NCBI GenBank assembly: GCA_036847185.1 | Contig: DAIUAM010000041.1 | Location: 1-27,777 of the forward strand | Length of the DNA: 27,777 nt | Origin: UBA4738 sp002413305 | Lineage (GTDB): Bacteria > Actinomycetota > UBA4738 | Reading direction: 5' to 3' | Part shown: positions 15,283-23,340 of the stretch, one piece after another | Layout of the letters: each line of letters begins with the position of its first letter | Position numbering within the stretch: position 1 is the stretch's first letter | The notes under the pieces: model-generated | What the model saw: only the letters and a program-made list of their open reading frames with translations | What the model was told of the DNA's origin: nothing | Databases searched by the model: none | Translations under genes and position numbers: made by a program

Positions 15283-16733
15283 GCCTGCCGCGCCGCCAGT
15301 CCCACCTCGGGCCCGAAGTCCCACGTCTCCAGGTTCTCCTTCAGCCGGGCCAGGAACTTGGCCGCCGTCGCCCCGTCGATGATCCGGTGGTCCCACGACA
15401 TCGAGAGGTACACCATGTGGCGGATGGCGATGGCGTCGTCGATCACCACGGGCCGCGGCTCCACCGCGTCGAAGGCCAGGATCGCGCACTGCGGCGGATT
15501 GATGACCGGCACGCTCATGATCGAACCGAACGGCCCGGGGTTGGTGATCGTGAACGTGCCGCCGTGCACGTCGTCGGGGTTCAGCTTCTTGGCCCGGGCC
15601 CGGGTGGCGACGTCGTTGACGGCCCGGGCCAGCCCGATGATGTTCATGGTGTCCGCGTCCTTCACCACCGGCACGATCAATCCCTCGTCCAGGGCGACGG
15701 CGATCCCCAGGTTGACGTAGCGCTTCAGGATCAGCTGGTCCTCGCGGATCTCGCCGTTGACGTCCGGGAAGGCCACCAACGCCTCGCACACCGCGCGCGC
15801 CACGAACGGCATGTACGTGAGCGAGATGCCTTCGCGCTCCTTGAACGCGTCCTTGGCGGCGGTCCGGACCCGCACCACGTTCTCCATATTGACCTCGACG
15901 AGGTTCCACGCCCGGGCGGTGGTCTGGATCGACGCCACCATGTTGCGGGCGATCGCCTGGCGCATGCGGGTGAGCGGGATGGCCTCCTCACGGGCCGATA
16001 CCTGCGGGGCCGGTGCAGGGGCGGGCTGCGGCTGGGGGGGCCGGGGCATCGGCTGCGGCTGCGGTTCGGGCTGAGGAAGGGGCTCCGGTTCGGGCTGCGG
16101 CTGCCGGGCCGCGCCGCCGCCCTCGATGAACGCCTGGATGTCGCGCTTGGTGACCCGACCGCCGGTCCCGGTGCCTTCGACCTGGCTGAGGTCGATCCGG
16201 TTCTCCTCCGCCAGGCGTCGAACCAGCGGCGAGAGGATCTGGCTGCGCGAGCCTCGCTCCCCGATCTCCACCGCCGGGACGGCGAGGGCGCGTGCCTCCG
16301 AGGCCTCCCCGGACGCGGCCTCGGGCTGCGGTGCCGGCGCCGGCGGTTCGGGCTGCCTCGCCGGGGCGGGCGGCTCTTCGGGTTGTGCGTCGGTCTGTTC
16401 GGCGGCCGGTTCCTGGGCCGTCGCCTTGTCTGCTGCGGCCGGCTCTTCCGGTTCCTCCCTCTTCGGCTGAGGCTGCGAGGCGACCTGGCCGTTGCCGCCG
16501 GTATCGATCATCGCCAGCTCGGTCCCGACCTGGACGGTCTCGCCTTCCTGGACCTTGATCTCGACGATCGTCCCTTCGACCGGCGAGGGCACCTCGGTGT
16601 CGACCTTGTCCGTGGAGATCTCGAAGAGCGGCTCGTCGCGTCCGATGGATTCGCCCTCCTTCTTCAGCCACTTCGTGATCGTGCCCTCGACGACGGTCTC
16701 ACCGAGCTGCGGCATGGTTATGGGAGTGGCCAC
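15279..16733 (-). CDS. 2-oxoacid dehydrogenase E2, dihydrolipoyl acyltransferase
   Basis: The product is 484 residues from a GTG with AGGAGG eight bases upstream. Residues 1-77 form a single lipoyl domain with the modified lysine K43 in STDKVDTE. A long linker rich in Pro, Glu, Gln and Ala follows. A peripheral-subunit-binding domain (SPLVRRLAEENRIDLSQV ending VTKRDIQAFI) comes next, then a second Pro-Gln-Glu linker and the catalytic acyltransferase domain with SWDHRIIDGATAAKF near the C-terminus. It forms the core of the complex and could serve AceE, the alpha/beta E1, or both; no other E2 is in the window. The sequence does not decide between pyruvate, 2-oxoglutarate and branched-chain specificity. 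Confidence 0.95.
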   Translation of the reverse strand: MATPITMPQLGETVVEGTITKWLKKEGESIGRDEPLFEISTDKVDTEVPSPVEGTIVEIKVQEGETVQVGTELAMIDTGGNGQVASQPQPKREEPEEPAAADKATAQEPAAEQTDAQPEEPPAPARQPEPPAPAPQPEAASGEASEARALAVPAVEIGERGSRSQILSPLVRRLAEENRIDLSQVEGTGTGGRVTKRDIQAFIEGGGAARQPQPEPEPLPQPEPQPQPMPRPPQPQPAPAPAPQVSAREEAIPLTRMRQAIARNMVASIQTTARAWNLVEVNMENVVRVRTAAKDAFKEREGISLTYMPFVARAVCEALVAFPDVNGEIREDQLILKRYVNLGIAVALDEGLIVPVVKDADTMNIIGLARAVNDVATRARAKKLNPDDVHGGTFTITNPGPFGSIMSVPVINPPQCAILAFDAVEPRPVVIDDAIAIRHMVYLSMSWDHRIIDGATAAKFLARLKENLETWDFGPEVGLAARQA

Positions 16734-16838
16734 CGGCGTTCCCTCCTCGAAATATGGTCAAGCGCCTTTACCGTCGGGGGCCCGTCCCTGCACCCCTTCG
16801 ACGATACCTTCCCGTGGAATTTACGCGTCCCCGGCTCC

Positions 16839-18224
16839 TCACATCGTATGCAGCGGCGTGCCGGCAAGGGCGAGCATGCTCTCGCCGAGAGCTTCCGAGA
16901 GGGTGGGGTGGGGGGCGATGATCGCCGCGACGTCCTGCGGTGTGGCCTCCCAGTTGTACATGAGGCTGGCCGCCTCGATCAGCTCGGTCACGTGCGGGCC
17001 GATCATGTGGACCCCCAGGATCGTCCCCCCGTCGGAGTCGGTCACCGTCTTCACGATGCCGCCCTCGCCGACGATATTCGCCTTGGCCAGCACCTGGAAG
17101 TTGAACGTGTACGTGGTGACCGCGTAGCCGCGCTCCTTCGCCTGTGCTTCGGTGAGGCCGACGCTCGAGATCTCCGGCGAACTGAACGTGACGCGGGGGA
17201 TGCCCGCGTAGTCGATCTCCGGGACCGAGTGTCCTGCAACTCGTTCGGCCACCGTCATGCCTTCCAGGAAGGACGAATGGGCGAGCTGGAGCGGGGTGGC
17301 CGCGACGTCGCCGATCGCCCACACGTGGGGCACCGAGGTCTGCAGGGTGCCGTCGACCTTGACGTAGCCGCGGTCGAGCTCGACCCCGGCCTCCTCGTAG
17401 CCCAGGCCCTGCGAGTTCGGGCCGCGTCCCACCGCGACCAGGCAGATCTCGGCCTCGACGGTGGTCTCGTCGGCTCCTTCGGCACTGTACGTCACAGCGA
17501 CCCGTTCCCCGTGGTCTTCGACCTTGGACACCATCACACCGGGGAAGGCCTTGATGCCCTTCTTCCTGAACGCTCGGGCGGCTTCCTTCGAGATGTCTTC
17601 GTCCTCCAGCGGGACGATGCGGGGGAGCGCTTCGAGCACGGTCACGTCGGCTCCGAAGGAGCGGTAGACGGTGGCGAACTCCAATCCGATGGCGCCGGCC
17701 CCGATGACCACCACAGAGGCCGGGAGCTGTTCCCGGAACAGTGCCTGGTCGCTGGTGATGACGCGGTCGGTGACCTCGACACCTTTCAGCAGCCGGGGGA
17801 ACGAACCGGTCGCCAGGACGACGTCGGTGGCGGTGAGCGTGGTGCCGTCCACGTCGACACCCGGCCCGGGAACCAGCCGGCCGGTCCCCCGGATGACCTC
17901 GATCTTGCGAGCCTTGATCAGACCGGTCAGGCCGCTGACCTTCTTGTCGACGATGTGACGTTCGTTCTCCAGGACCTTCGCCCAGTCGACCTCGCCGGAT
18001 GCATTGATGCCCCACTCCGACGCGCGGTTGACATGGTCCATCACACTGGCAGACTCGAGGAGTGCCTTCGACGGGACGCAGCCTCGCTGGAGGCACGTCC
18101 CGCCGAGGCGTTCGTCCTTCTCGACCAGGGCGACCTTCTTGCCGAGCTCGGCCGCGCGGATGGCGGCGGCGTACCCGCCGGTCCCGCTGCCCAGGACGAT
18201 CACATCGTAGTTGGCGTCCGCCAT
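16839..18224 (-). CDS. lpdA: Dihydrolipoyl dehydrogenase (E3)
   Basis: The product is 461 residues from ATG 18224, with AAAGGA upstream. This flavoprotein reoxidises dihydrolipoyl groups of E2 and of the glycine cleavage H protein using NAD+. The FAD-binding GSGTGG (residues 12-17), the redox disulfide in GGTCLQRGCVPSK (C44 and C49), the NAD-binding VVIGAGAIGLEFA, the second FAD segment VWAIGDVA and the C-terminal active-site HPTLSEALGE are all visible. It is the first gene of the lpd-E2-lipB group; a 105-base gap separates it from E2. It is divergent from gcvT, whose enzyme system also needs this protein. Confidence 0.97.
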   Translation of the reverse strand: MADANYDVIVLGSGTGGYAAAIRAAELGKKVALVEKDERLGGTCLQRGCVPSKALLESASVMDHVNRASEWGINASGEVDWAKVLENERHIVDKKVSGLTGLIKARKIEVIRGTGRLVPGPGVDVDGTTLTATDVVLATGSFPRLLKGVEVTDRVITSDQALFREQLPASVVVIGAGAIGLEFATVYRSFGADVTVLEALPRIVPLEDEDISKEAARAFRKKGIKAFPGVMVSKVEDHGERVAVTYSAEGADETTVEAEICLVAVGRGPNSQGLGYEEAGVELDRGYVKVDGTLQTSVPHVWAIGDVAATPLQLAHSSFLEGMTVAERVAGHSVPEIDYAGIPRVTFSSPEISSVGLTEAQAKERGYAVTTYTFNFQVLAKANIVGEGGIVKTVTDSDGGTILGVHMIGPHVTELIEAASLMYNWEATPQDVAAIIAPHPTLSEALGESMLALAGTPLHTM

Positions 18225-18269
18225 GCATCGGTCCTTTCTGCGTGATGGGCCACGCACCGGCCCGTTGGT

Positions 18270-18278
18270 CATACTACG
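18270..18278. promoter_or_regulatory. Overlapping -10 candidates of divergent lpdA and gcvT
   Basis: The short lpdA-gcvT intergenic region holds CATACT (plus, 18270-18275) and, on the minus strand, TAGTAT (about 18278-18273), which overlap. No clear -35 boxes were seen, so this is a weak call. Confidence 0.25.
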
Positions 18279-18310
18279 GCGGAACCCACGACCCGATGAG
18301 CGAGGCGACG

Positions 18311-19420
18311 ATGAGCGACGAAGCAGACCTGAAGCACTCGCCCCTGGAGGACGAACACCGTGCCCTGGGAGCCCATCTGGGGCCGTTCGCCGGCTGGCTG
18401 ATGCCGATCGAGTACGCCGGCACGCTTGCCGAACACCGCGCCGTCCGGGAGGCGGTCGGGATGTTCGACCTGACGCACCTGGGCAAGATCATGGTGGACG
18501 GGCCGGGGGCCATGAACGCGTTGCAGCGCTCGATGCCGAACGACGTGTCGAAGGTCGCGCTCGGCGGCGCGCAGTACAACATGGTGCTGAACGAGCGGGG
18601 TGGCATCGTCGACGACCTCATCAACTACCGGCTGGACGAGCACCGGTGGCTGTGCGTGCCGAACGCGGCGAACGTCCACAAGGTGCACGCCGCCGTACTG
18701 GCTCAGGCCGGTCCCGACACCGACGTGGTGCTCCGGGAGGACCTCTGCCTGATCGCGCCGCAGGGTCCCCGGTCGTTCGACCTGGTCGGCTCGCTGTTCC
18801 CGGACGCGGTCGGGCTCGAGTACATGCACGGGATGGAGTCGTCCTACCGGGGCGAGGACATGGTCGTGTCGCGGTCCGGCTACACCGGCGAGAAGGGGTT
18901 CGAACTGTTCGTGCCGGATCGGCTAGCGGCCGGCCTGTGGCGCGAGCTGCTCTCGGCGGGGCGGGCCGATGGCTTGGAGGCCTGTGGGCTCGGGGCGCGC
19001 GACACCCTTCGACTGGAGATGGGGTACCCGCTGCACGGCAACGACATCTGGGACGAGAAGACGCCGCTGGAAGCCGGGCTGGGGTGGGCGGTGGCGCTGG
19101 AGAAGGACATGGACTTCGTCGGACGGGACGCGCTCCTGCGGCAGAAGACCGAGGGCGTCCCGTCGCGATTGTGGGGGCTCAGGTGCGTGGAGCAGGGCCG
19201 GATCCCCCGGCCGCATGCCCCGATGTTGGCGGCGGACGAGCCGGTGGGGGAGACGACCAGTGGGACGTTCTCCCCGACGCTCAAGATCGGGATCGCGATG
19301 GGCTACGTCTCGCCGCGCGACCGGATCCGGGCCGGCGACCGCGTCGAGATCGAGGTGCGCGGCAAGCGGGTCGCGGCCGAAGCGGTCCGTCCACCGTTCG
19401 TCGCTTCGAGCCCGAAGTAG
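18311..19420 (+). CDS. gcvT: Aminomethyltransferase, glycine cleavage T protein
   Basis: The product is 369 residues from ATG 18311 (an in-frame ATG at 18296 would add five). The T protein takes the aminomethyl group from lipoyl-H protein, releases ammonia and makes methylene-tetrahydrofolate. Landmarks are SPLEDEHRALGAHLGPFAGW, GMFDLTHLGKIMVDGPGA, NDVSKVALGGAQYNMVLN with the catalytic Asp, GGIVDDLINYRL, SRSGYTGEKGFELF and the C-terminal TSGTFSPTLKIGIAMGYV. I prefer 18311 because the N-terminus then matches the family and GAGG is five bases upstream. No H or P protein is in the window. Its stop lies three bases from the convergent gene that follows. Confidence 0.95.
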   Translation: MSDEADLKHSPLEDEHRALGAHLGPFAGWLMPIEYAGTLAEHRAVREAVGMFDLTHLGKIMVDGPGAMNALQRSMPNDVSKVALGGAQYNMVLNERGGIVDDLINYRLDEHRWLCVPNAANVHKVHAAVLAQAGPDTDVVLREDLCLIAPQGPRSFDLVGSLFPDAVGLEYMHGMESSYRGEDMVVSRSGYTGEKGFELFVPDRLAAGLWRELLSAGRADGLEACGLGARDTLRLEMGYPLHGNDIWDEKTPLEAGLGWAVALEKDMDFVGRDALLRQKTEGVPSRLWGLRCVEQGRIPRPHAPMLAADEPVGETTSGTFSPTLKIGIAMGYVSPRDRIRAGDRVEIEVRGKRVAAEAVRPPFVASSPK

Positions 19421-19423
19421 GAG

Positions 19424-19822
19424 CTACCCGCGACCGGTGCGGGCTTCATCGATCGCTTCGACCCAACCGGCGATCTCCTCGCCGTAGACGATGTTCGAGG
19501 TCGTGAGGTACTGCGCGCCATGCGTGCGCGGATTGCCGAGCGGTGAGGAGTAGATGTCCGGCGGCTTCGAGAAGTAGAAGAGGATCACCGGGGGGAGACC
19601 TTCGACCTTCACCCGGAGCTCCAGCACCGGGCTCCCGAGGGCGTGCCCCGCGCTCTTGACCTCGTCCAGCGGGAAGACCGTCTCGCCGAGGAGGTCCGGC
19701 TTCGCCCCGCGGATCTCCGGCCGGAAGATGAGACGCCTGTCCTCCAGGATCAGCTCGCCGCGGACGCCCTGCAAACCGGTCTGCTTGTGCACCATCCAGA
19801 CGGTCGTGGGATCGCGTGCCAT
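19424..19822 (-). CDS. Small PH/GRAM-like hypothetical protein
   Basis: The product is 132 residues. The first two thirds are a run of short strands (GELILEDRRLIFRPEIRG, GETVFPLDEVKSAGHA, VLELRVKVEGLPPVILFYF) ending in a helix EEIAGWVEAIDEAR. This order resembles PH-like or GRAM folds found in small actinobacterial proteins, which bind lipids or partner proteins. I cannot assign a named family. Its ATG follows the stop of the M20 peptidase by seven bases on the same strand, so the two are probably one transcript. It is convergent with gcvT. Confidence 0.75.
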   Translation of the reverse strand: MARDPTTVWMVHKQTGLQGVRGELILEDRRLIFRPEIRGAKPDLLGETVFPLDEVKSAGHALGSPVLELRVKVEGLPPVILFYFSKPPDIYSSPLGNPRTHGAQYLTTSNIVYGEEIAGWVEAIDEARTGRG

Positions 19823-19829
19823 TCGCCGC

Positions 19830-21176
19830 TCACGTCGAGGCCGACTCCGCCAGGTAGCCCAGGAACAGCGCCTCGCTGAGACAGGACCTTTCGAAGTCGG
19901 CCAGGCTCAGGCTCTCGTTCTCGGAGTGCGGCGCCGAACCGGGGTCGGCCGCGCCGGTCAGCAGCAGCGCCGCGTTCGGGAACGTCTCGGCGAAGGCGGC
20001 CAGGAAGGGGATCGAACCCCCTGCCCCCATGTCCACGGGTGCCACTCCGAACGCCTCGCCGAACGCGCGGCGGAGCGCTTCGTACGCGGGGCCTTCGGCC
20101 TCCAACCGGTACGGCGCCCCGATCCCCTCCGGGAGGACGGTCAACTCGGCGCCCCAGGGCACGTTCGACTCCAGGTGGTGGATCAGCGCGTCGCGAGCCT
20201 TCTCCGGGTCCTGCCCGGGCGGGATGCGCATGCTGACCTTGGCCCGGGCGAACGGGACGAGCTGGTTAGACGCCTCCTGGGTCCGCGGCGCGTCGATGCC
20301 CAGCACGGAGATGGCCGGCCGCATCCACATCCGAGAGGTGAGCGTCCCGTCGCCGATGAGCTTGACCCCGGGACGAACACCCGCCCATCCGCGGAGCTCC
20401 TCCTCGGTGAGGTCGAGCGGTTCCGCGTCGCCCGACACCAGTCCGGGGACGGCCACCCGGCCCTCGTCGTCGTGGAGGCTGGCCAGCAGGCGGCACAGCG
20501 ACATGAGCGCGTCGGGGATCGCCCCGCCGTACTCGCCGCTGTGCACGGCGTGGTCGAGGGTTCGAAGCTCCACGAACAGCGCCACGATGCCGCGTAGCGA
20601 GATGGTCAGCGCCGGCTCACCCACCCGCCAGTTGCCGGAGTCGGCGAGGATCACCGCGTCGGCCGACAGGAGATCGCCGTACCGCGACAGGAACTCCGGA
20701 AGGTGTTCGGAGCTCGACTCCTCCTCGCCCTCCACGAAGACCGTCACCCCCACCGGCGGCCGCCCCTCCCACGCACGGATAGCGGCTGAATGCACGGCGA
20801 TGCCGGCCTTGTCGTCGGACGAACCGCGCCCGTACAGCCGGCCGTCCTTCTCCACCGGCTCGTAGGGATCGGTGTCCCAAAGCTCGCGGGGGCCTTCGGG
20901 CTGGACGTCGTGGTGCGCATACAGCAGGACGGTCGGCGCGCCCTCGGGCGCCGGGATCCTGCCGAGCACCGCCGGGTGCGCCCCGTCGACCTCGAGGATC
21001 TGCGTCTCCATACCGCACTCGTCGAGGATCTCCCGGGTCGCCAGGGCCGAACGCTGGACTTGCTCGGGGTCGAACCCCGCGAAGCTCACCGAAGGGATGC
21101 GGACCAGGCGTTCGAGGTCCGCGCGGGCCTGGGGCAGAACGCGGGCGATGCCGTCGTGGATGCGTCGGTTGTCCAT
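19830..21176 (-). CDS. M20-family metallodipeptidase
   Basis: The product is 448 residues, typical of M20 dipeptidases that remove or split short peptides in the cytoplasm. Metal ligands and catalytic residues are in place: YAHHDVQP (His and Asp), GRGSSDDKAG (bridging Asp), FVEGEEESSSEHL (catalytic and ligand Glu), ILADSGNW (Asp) and SAPHSENESL near the C-terminus (His). The dimerisation lid domain lies between about residues 200 and 330. No Shine-Dalgarno sequence precedes the ATG. A TACGCT box on the minus strand at 21190-21185 would start transcription at the ATG. The substrate is not determined; succinyl-diaminopimelate desuccinylase-like or carnosinase-like activity is possible. Confidence 0.93.
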   Translation of the reverse strand: MDNRRIHDGIARVLPQARADLERLVRIPSVSFAGFDPEQVQRSALATREILDECGMETQILEVDGAHPAVLGRIPAPEGAPTVLLYAHHDVQPEGPRELWDTDPYEPVEKDGRLYGRGSSDDKAGIAVHSAAIRAWEGRPPVGVTVFVEGEEESSSEHLPEFLSRYGDLLSADAVILADSGNWRVGEPALTISLRGIVALFVELRTLDHAVHSGEYGGAIPDALMSLCRLLASLHDDEGRVAVPGLVSGDAEPLDLTEEELRGWAGVRPGVKLIGDGTLTSRMWMRPAISVLGIDAPRTQEASNQLVPFARAKVSMRIPPGQDPEKARDALIHHLESNVPWGAELTVLPEGIGAPYRLEAEGPAYEALRRAFGEAFGVAPVDMGAGGSIPFLAAFAETFPNAALLLTGAADPGSAPHSENESLSLADFERSCLSEALFLGYLAESAST

Positions 21177-21194
21177 GACGGCAGAGCGTACCCC

Positions 21195-21998
21195 TTACTG
21201 GTCCAGTCGCTCGACAGCCCGGCGGAAGGCGGCGACCGCGTCGGCGCGGATGAAGCCGCCATGGCCGAAGCAGGCAGCGTCGAAGTCGACTTCCGCGAGC
21301 GCGCGCAGGCTTCGGCGCGCCTCCGCCATATCCTCTGTATAGACGCCGAGGGGCGGGCCGACCCGCCCGAACATCGCGCCCGCGGCGTCCCCGGCGAAGA
21401 GCAGGCGCCGGGACTCGAGGAGCAGCGAGACATGGCCGGGCGTGTGGCCGGGCGTGTGGAGCACCCGCAGCCCGCCGGCGATGGGCAGCACCTCGCCGTC
21501 CGCCACCGGATGCCCGACCATGGCCGGTTCGACCTCGGTGAACCCCATCCGGCGTCCGATCCGCTCGGTGAGCCGGGAGAACGCGTTGGGCCTGGACGCG
21601 GGCGGTCCCGGGCGGTCGCCCTGCACGACCGGGATGTCGAGGGCGTGGGCGTAGACGGTGGCGCCGGTCCGGCGGCCCAGGGCGGCCAGGCTCCCGGTGT
21701 GGTCCTCGTGGTGATGGGTGATGAGGATATGCCGGAGGTCCTTCGGCGTGCGTCCGAGGGCTGCGACGGCTGCCAGCAGCAGTTCGGCCCGCTTCGGCAA
21801 CCCGGAGTCGACCAGGGCCAGCCCGGGACCGTCCTCGATCAGGAAGGTGTTGACGTAGGGGACGCCGAAGACCTGCACGGGGACGGCGTGGACGCCCGGG
21901 ACGACCTCGCGGGCGCTCAGCGGAGACGGCTGGTCACTGGGTTCGGATCGCAGCCTGCTCGATCTGCGAGATCGAGGTGTTGTCGAATCGGGCCCCAT
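21195..21998 (-). CDS. Metallo-beta-lactamase-fold hydrolase
   Basis: The product is up to 267 residues. The MBL signature is present in ITHHHEDHTGS (the HxHxDH metal site), followed by LHTPGHTPGHVSLLL, LLFAGDAAG and a C-terminal CFGHGG that supplies the last His ligand. The family includes glyoxalase II, lactonases and other thioester or ester hydrolases; no substrate is evident. The only standard start that keeps the first strand (VPGVHAVPVQVFG) is ATG 21998, which overlaps the upstream lipoprotein gene by 65 bases. The first 30 residues are low complexity, so a rare CTG start near 21921 is possible. It shares the strand with the lipoprotein gene and the peptidase. Confidence 0.9.
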   Translation of the reverse strand: MGPDSTTPRSRRSSRLRSEPSDQPSPLSAREVVPGVHAVPVQVFGVPYVNTFLIEDGPGLALVDSGLPKRAELLLAAVAALGRTPKDLRHILITHHHEDHTGSLAALGRRTGATVYAHALDIPVVQGDRPGPPASRPNAFSRLTERIGRRMGFTEVEPAMVGHPVADGEVLPIAGGLRVLHTPGHTPGHVSLLLESRRLLFAGDAAGAMFGRVGPPLGVYTEDMAEARRSLRALAEVDFDAACFGHGGFIRADAVAAFRRAVERLDQ

Positions 21999-22656
21999 GG
22001 ATCATCTGCGTCAACAGCTTCCCGGAGTTCGAACCGGACAGGGCGGCGATCACCACGTACAGCCCGGAGTTCGGGATGCCGAGTTCGCGGAACGGTCCGA
22101 AGCCGGGGGCGGCCACCACGTACGCCCAGCGGTACGAGCCGTGCTTCGTCTTGCAGAGCCCGGTGTCCTCGGCCACGTAGTCGCCGGGCGAGAAGGTCGT
22201 GCCGGTCATGTCCGGCGGATGGTCGACGAACACCTGCTCCTTCGCCCGGTGGCAGTTCTTGCCGTTCACGAACTGGAGCGATGGGATCCGGGCCACCAGG
22301 TAGTAGTAGTCCGACGGGATCCCGACCTCGCTCTGGTCGACCCAGAACACCTCCATCCCGTTCACGATCCCCGCGCGGTTCAGCCAGTCCGGGATCTGCG
22401 GGGAGGCGACGAACCCCTGCTGCGGGAGACGGGTCCGCGGTAGGGGCATGGCATCCCACGTGTCCGGGACGATCCCCTGGACCCGTCCTGCCTGCACGTC
22501 GACGAACGGTGACGGGCTGGTGGTGGGGAGGTGATGGATCGAGAAGACGGGGACCACCGGCAGGTTCGCGGCGGCGCCGGGAGCGTCGGTCGGCACCTGC
22601 GTACACGCGGAAAGCAGTGCCGCCAGCACGGCCAAAGATGCGATTCGGAACCCCAC
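21934..22656 (-). CDS. Putative lipoprotein of unknown function
   Basis: The product is 240 residues from GTG 22656. The N-terminus is a lipoprotein signal peptide: FRIASLAVLAALLSAC, with lipobox LSAC and lipidated C18, followed by a low-complexity Thr, Pro and Ala linker. The mature part has Trp-rich and aromatic segments (DYYYLVARIPSLQFV, GSYRWAYVVAAPGFGPF) and two cysteines (KNCHRA and GLCKTK) that could form a disulfide. I do not recognise a family. It starts the minus-strand group with the MBL-fold gene. Its promoter faces the btuF riboswitch transcript across the 14-bp repeat array, so involvement in corrinoid uptake is conceivable but unproven. Confidence 0.8.
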   Translation of the reverse strand: MGFRIASLAVLAALLSACTQVPTDAPGAAANLPVVPVFSIHHLPTTSPSPFVDVQAGRVQGIVPDTWDAMPLPRTRLPQQGFVASPQIPDWLNRAGIVNGMEVFWVDQSEVGIPSDYYYLVARIPSLQFVNGKNCHRAKEQVFVDHPPDMTGTTFSPGDYVAEDTGLCKTKHGSYRWAYVVAAPGFGPFRELGIPNSGLYVVIAALSGSNSGKLLTQMIHGARFDNTSISQIEQAAIRTQ

Positions 22657-22669
22657 GGTCTCGCCGAGG

Positions 22670-22699
22670 AGTCTAGGCAAGTTGCGTGTGGCGTGCCAG
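22670..22699 (-). promoter_or_regulatory. Candidate promoter of the lipoprotein gene
   Basis: On the minus strand CTGGCA (22699-22694) and TAGACT (22675-22670) are separated by 18 bases. The -35 box lies only a few bases from the first unit of the 14-bp repeat array. Confidence 0.45.
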
Positions 22700-22703
22700 C
22701 CGG

Positions 22704-22949
22704 CGAACGAACCGCCGGGAACGGACCGCCGGGAACGAACCGCCGGGAACGAACCGCCGGGAACGAACCGCCGGGAACGNNNNNNNNNNNNNNNNNNNNN
22801 NNNNNNNNNNNNNNNNNNNNNNNNNNNNNNNNNNNNNNNNNNNNNNNNNNNNNNNNNNNNNNNNNNNNNNNNNNNNNNNGGAACGAACCGCCGGGAACGA
22901 ACCGCCGGGAACGAACCGCCGGGAACGAACCGCCGGGAACGAACCGCCC
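22704..22949. repeat. 14-bp tandem repeat array interrupted by assembly gap
   Basis: The unit CCGCCGGGAACGAA repeats with a strict 14-base period. Five copies are visible on the left (CCGCCGGG at 22712, 22726, 22740, 22754 and 22768; the first unit has GGA in place of GAA). Four more are on the right (22888, 22902, 22916 and 22930), followed by a partial copy. The 100-base N run lies inside it, so the true copy number is unknown. Because 14 is not a multiple of three, all three frames of a strand read the same 14-residue peptide without stops, so long open frames here are an artefact of the repeat. It fills the space between the lipoprotein promoter and the btuF leader. Confidence 0.95.
22780..22879. 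other. Assembly gap of 100 N
   Basis: Exactly 100 ambiguous bases separate two blocks of the same tandem repeat. A round 100 is a common placeholder for unknown gap length, and the repeat phase does not carry across it (120 bases between equivalent positions is not a multiple of 14). Confidence 0.95.
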
Positions 22950-22979
22950 TCGGGCTTCCACGCCCGCCGCCGCCGGGCG

Positions 22980-22985
22980 TATGAT
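22980..22985 (+). promoter_or_regulatory. Candidate -10 box of the btuFCD leader
   Basis: TATGAT matches the -10 consensus at five of six positions. Transcription would start near 22992, just before the riboswitch, giving a leader of about 385 bases. No good -35 box is seen, and the repeat array ends about 30 bases upstream, in the position where an activator might bind. Confidence 0.45.
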
Positions 22986-22999
22986 CCGGCCAACCGCAT

Positions 23000-23245
23000 A
23001 GATGCGTCTCGAGGTTGACCCGGGCGGGGTGGCACTCCGTTCCGGGTCCGAAGAGGGAAGCCGGTGCAAGGCCGGCACGGTCGCGCCACTGTGACCGGGG
23101 AGCGAACCCGAGAGATGCCACTGGGCCGGCAGCGGCCCGGGAAGGTTCGGGGGAGCGCAGCGCATCGGGGCGAGAGCGGTGGCGGGCGGGCCACCGGTGG
23201 AGCCTCGGAGGCGCCCAACCGGGAGTCAGGAGACCTGCCCCGGGA
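23000..23245 (+). ncRNA. Cobalamin riboswitch
   Basis: The conserved core is clear. GGGAAGCCGGTGCAAGGCC is followed by CGCGCCACTGTGACC (23055-23097). Then come GATGCCACTGG, a GGGAAGG segment near 23140, and the B12-box end CAGGAGACCTGCC near 23227-23239. These are the hallmarks of the adenosylcobalamin-sensing class found before B12 uptake and synthesis genes. The outer ends are approximate because the closing helix was not resolved by eye. It precedes btuF by about 130 bases and a terminator hairpin, so cobalamin binding would be expected to stop transcription. Confidence 0.93.
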
Positions 23246-23305
23246 CGGTTCGGCCGCGCTCTTCGCGCAAAAGAGAGGCCGCCTCCCGATCTCGGGGCAC
23301 AGGTG

Positions 23306-23340
23306 GAGCCTCCGGCGAAAGCGCCGGGGGCTTCTTCCGT
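23306..23340 (+). terminator. Intrinsic terminator, riboswitch expression platform
   Basis: GCCTCCGGCG (23308-23317), loop AAAG and CGCCGGGGGC (23322-23331) form a ten-pair stem with one G-U pair, followed by TTCTTCC. It lies between the riboswitch and the btuF ribosome binding site. An upstream segment (23252-23284, with CTCTT and AAGAG plus flanking GGCC blocks) can form a competing hairpin. Confidence 0.65.

Noticed and set aside
15147..18245. Very long open frame on the plus strand antisense to lipB, E2 and lpdA
   Set aside because: It has no recognisable domain, a composition dominated by Gly, Arg, Asp and His typical of antisense reading in GC-rich genes, and lies fully opposite well-recognised enzymes.
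22704..22949. CRISPR array
   Set aside because: The repeats are contiguous 14-mers without spacers and no cas genes are present.
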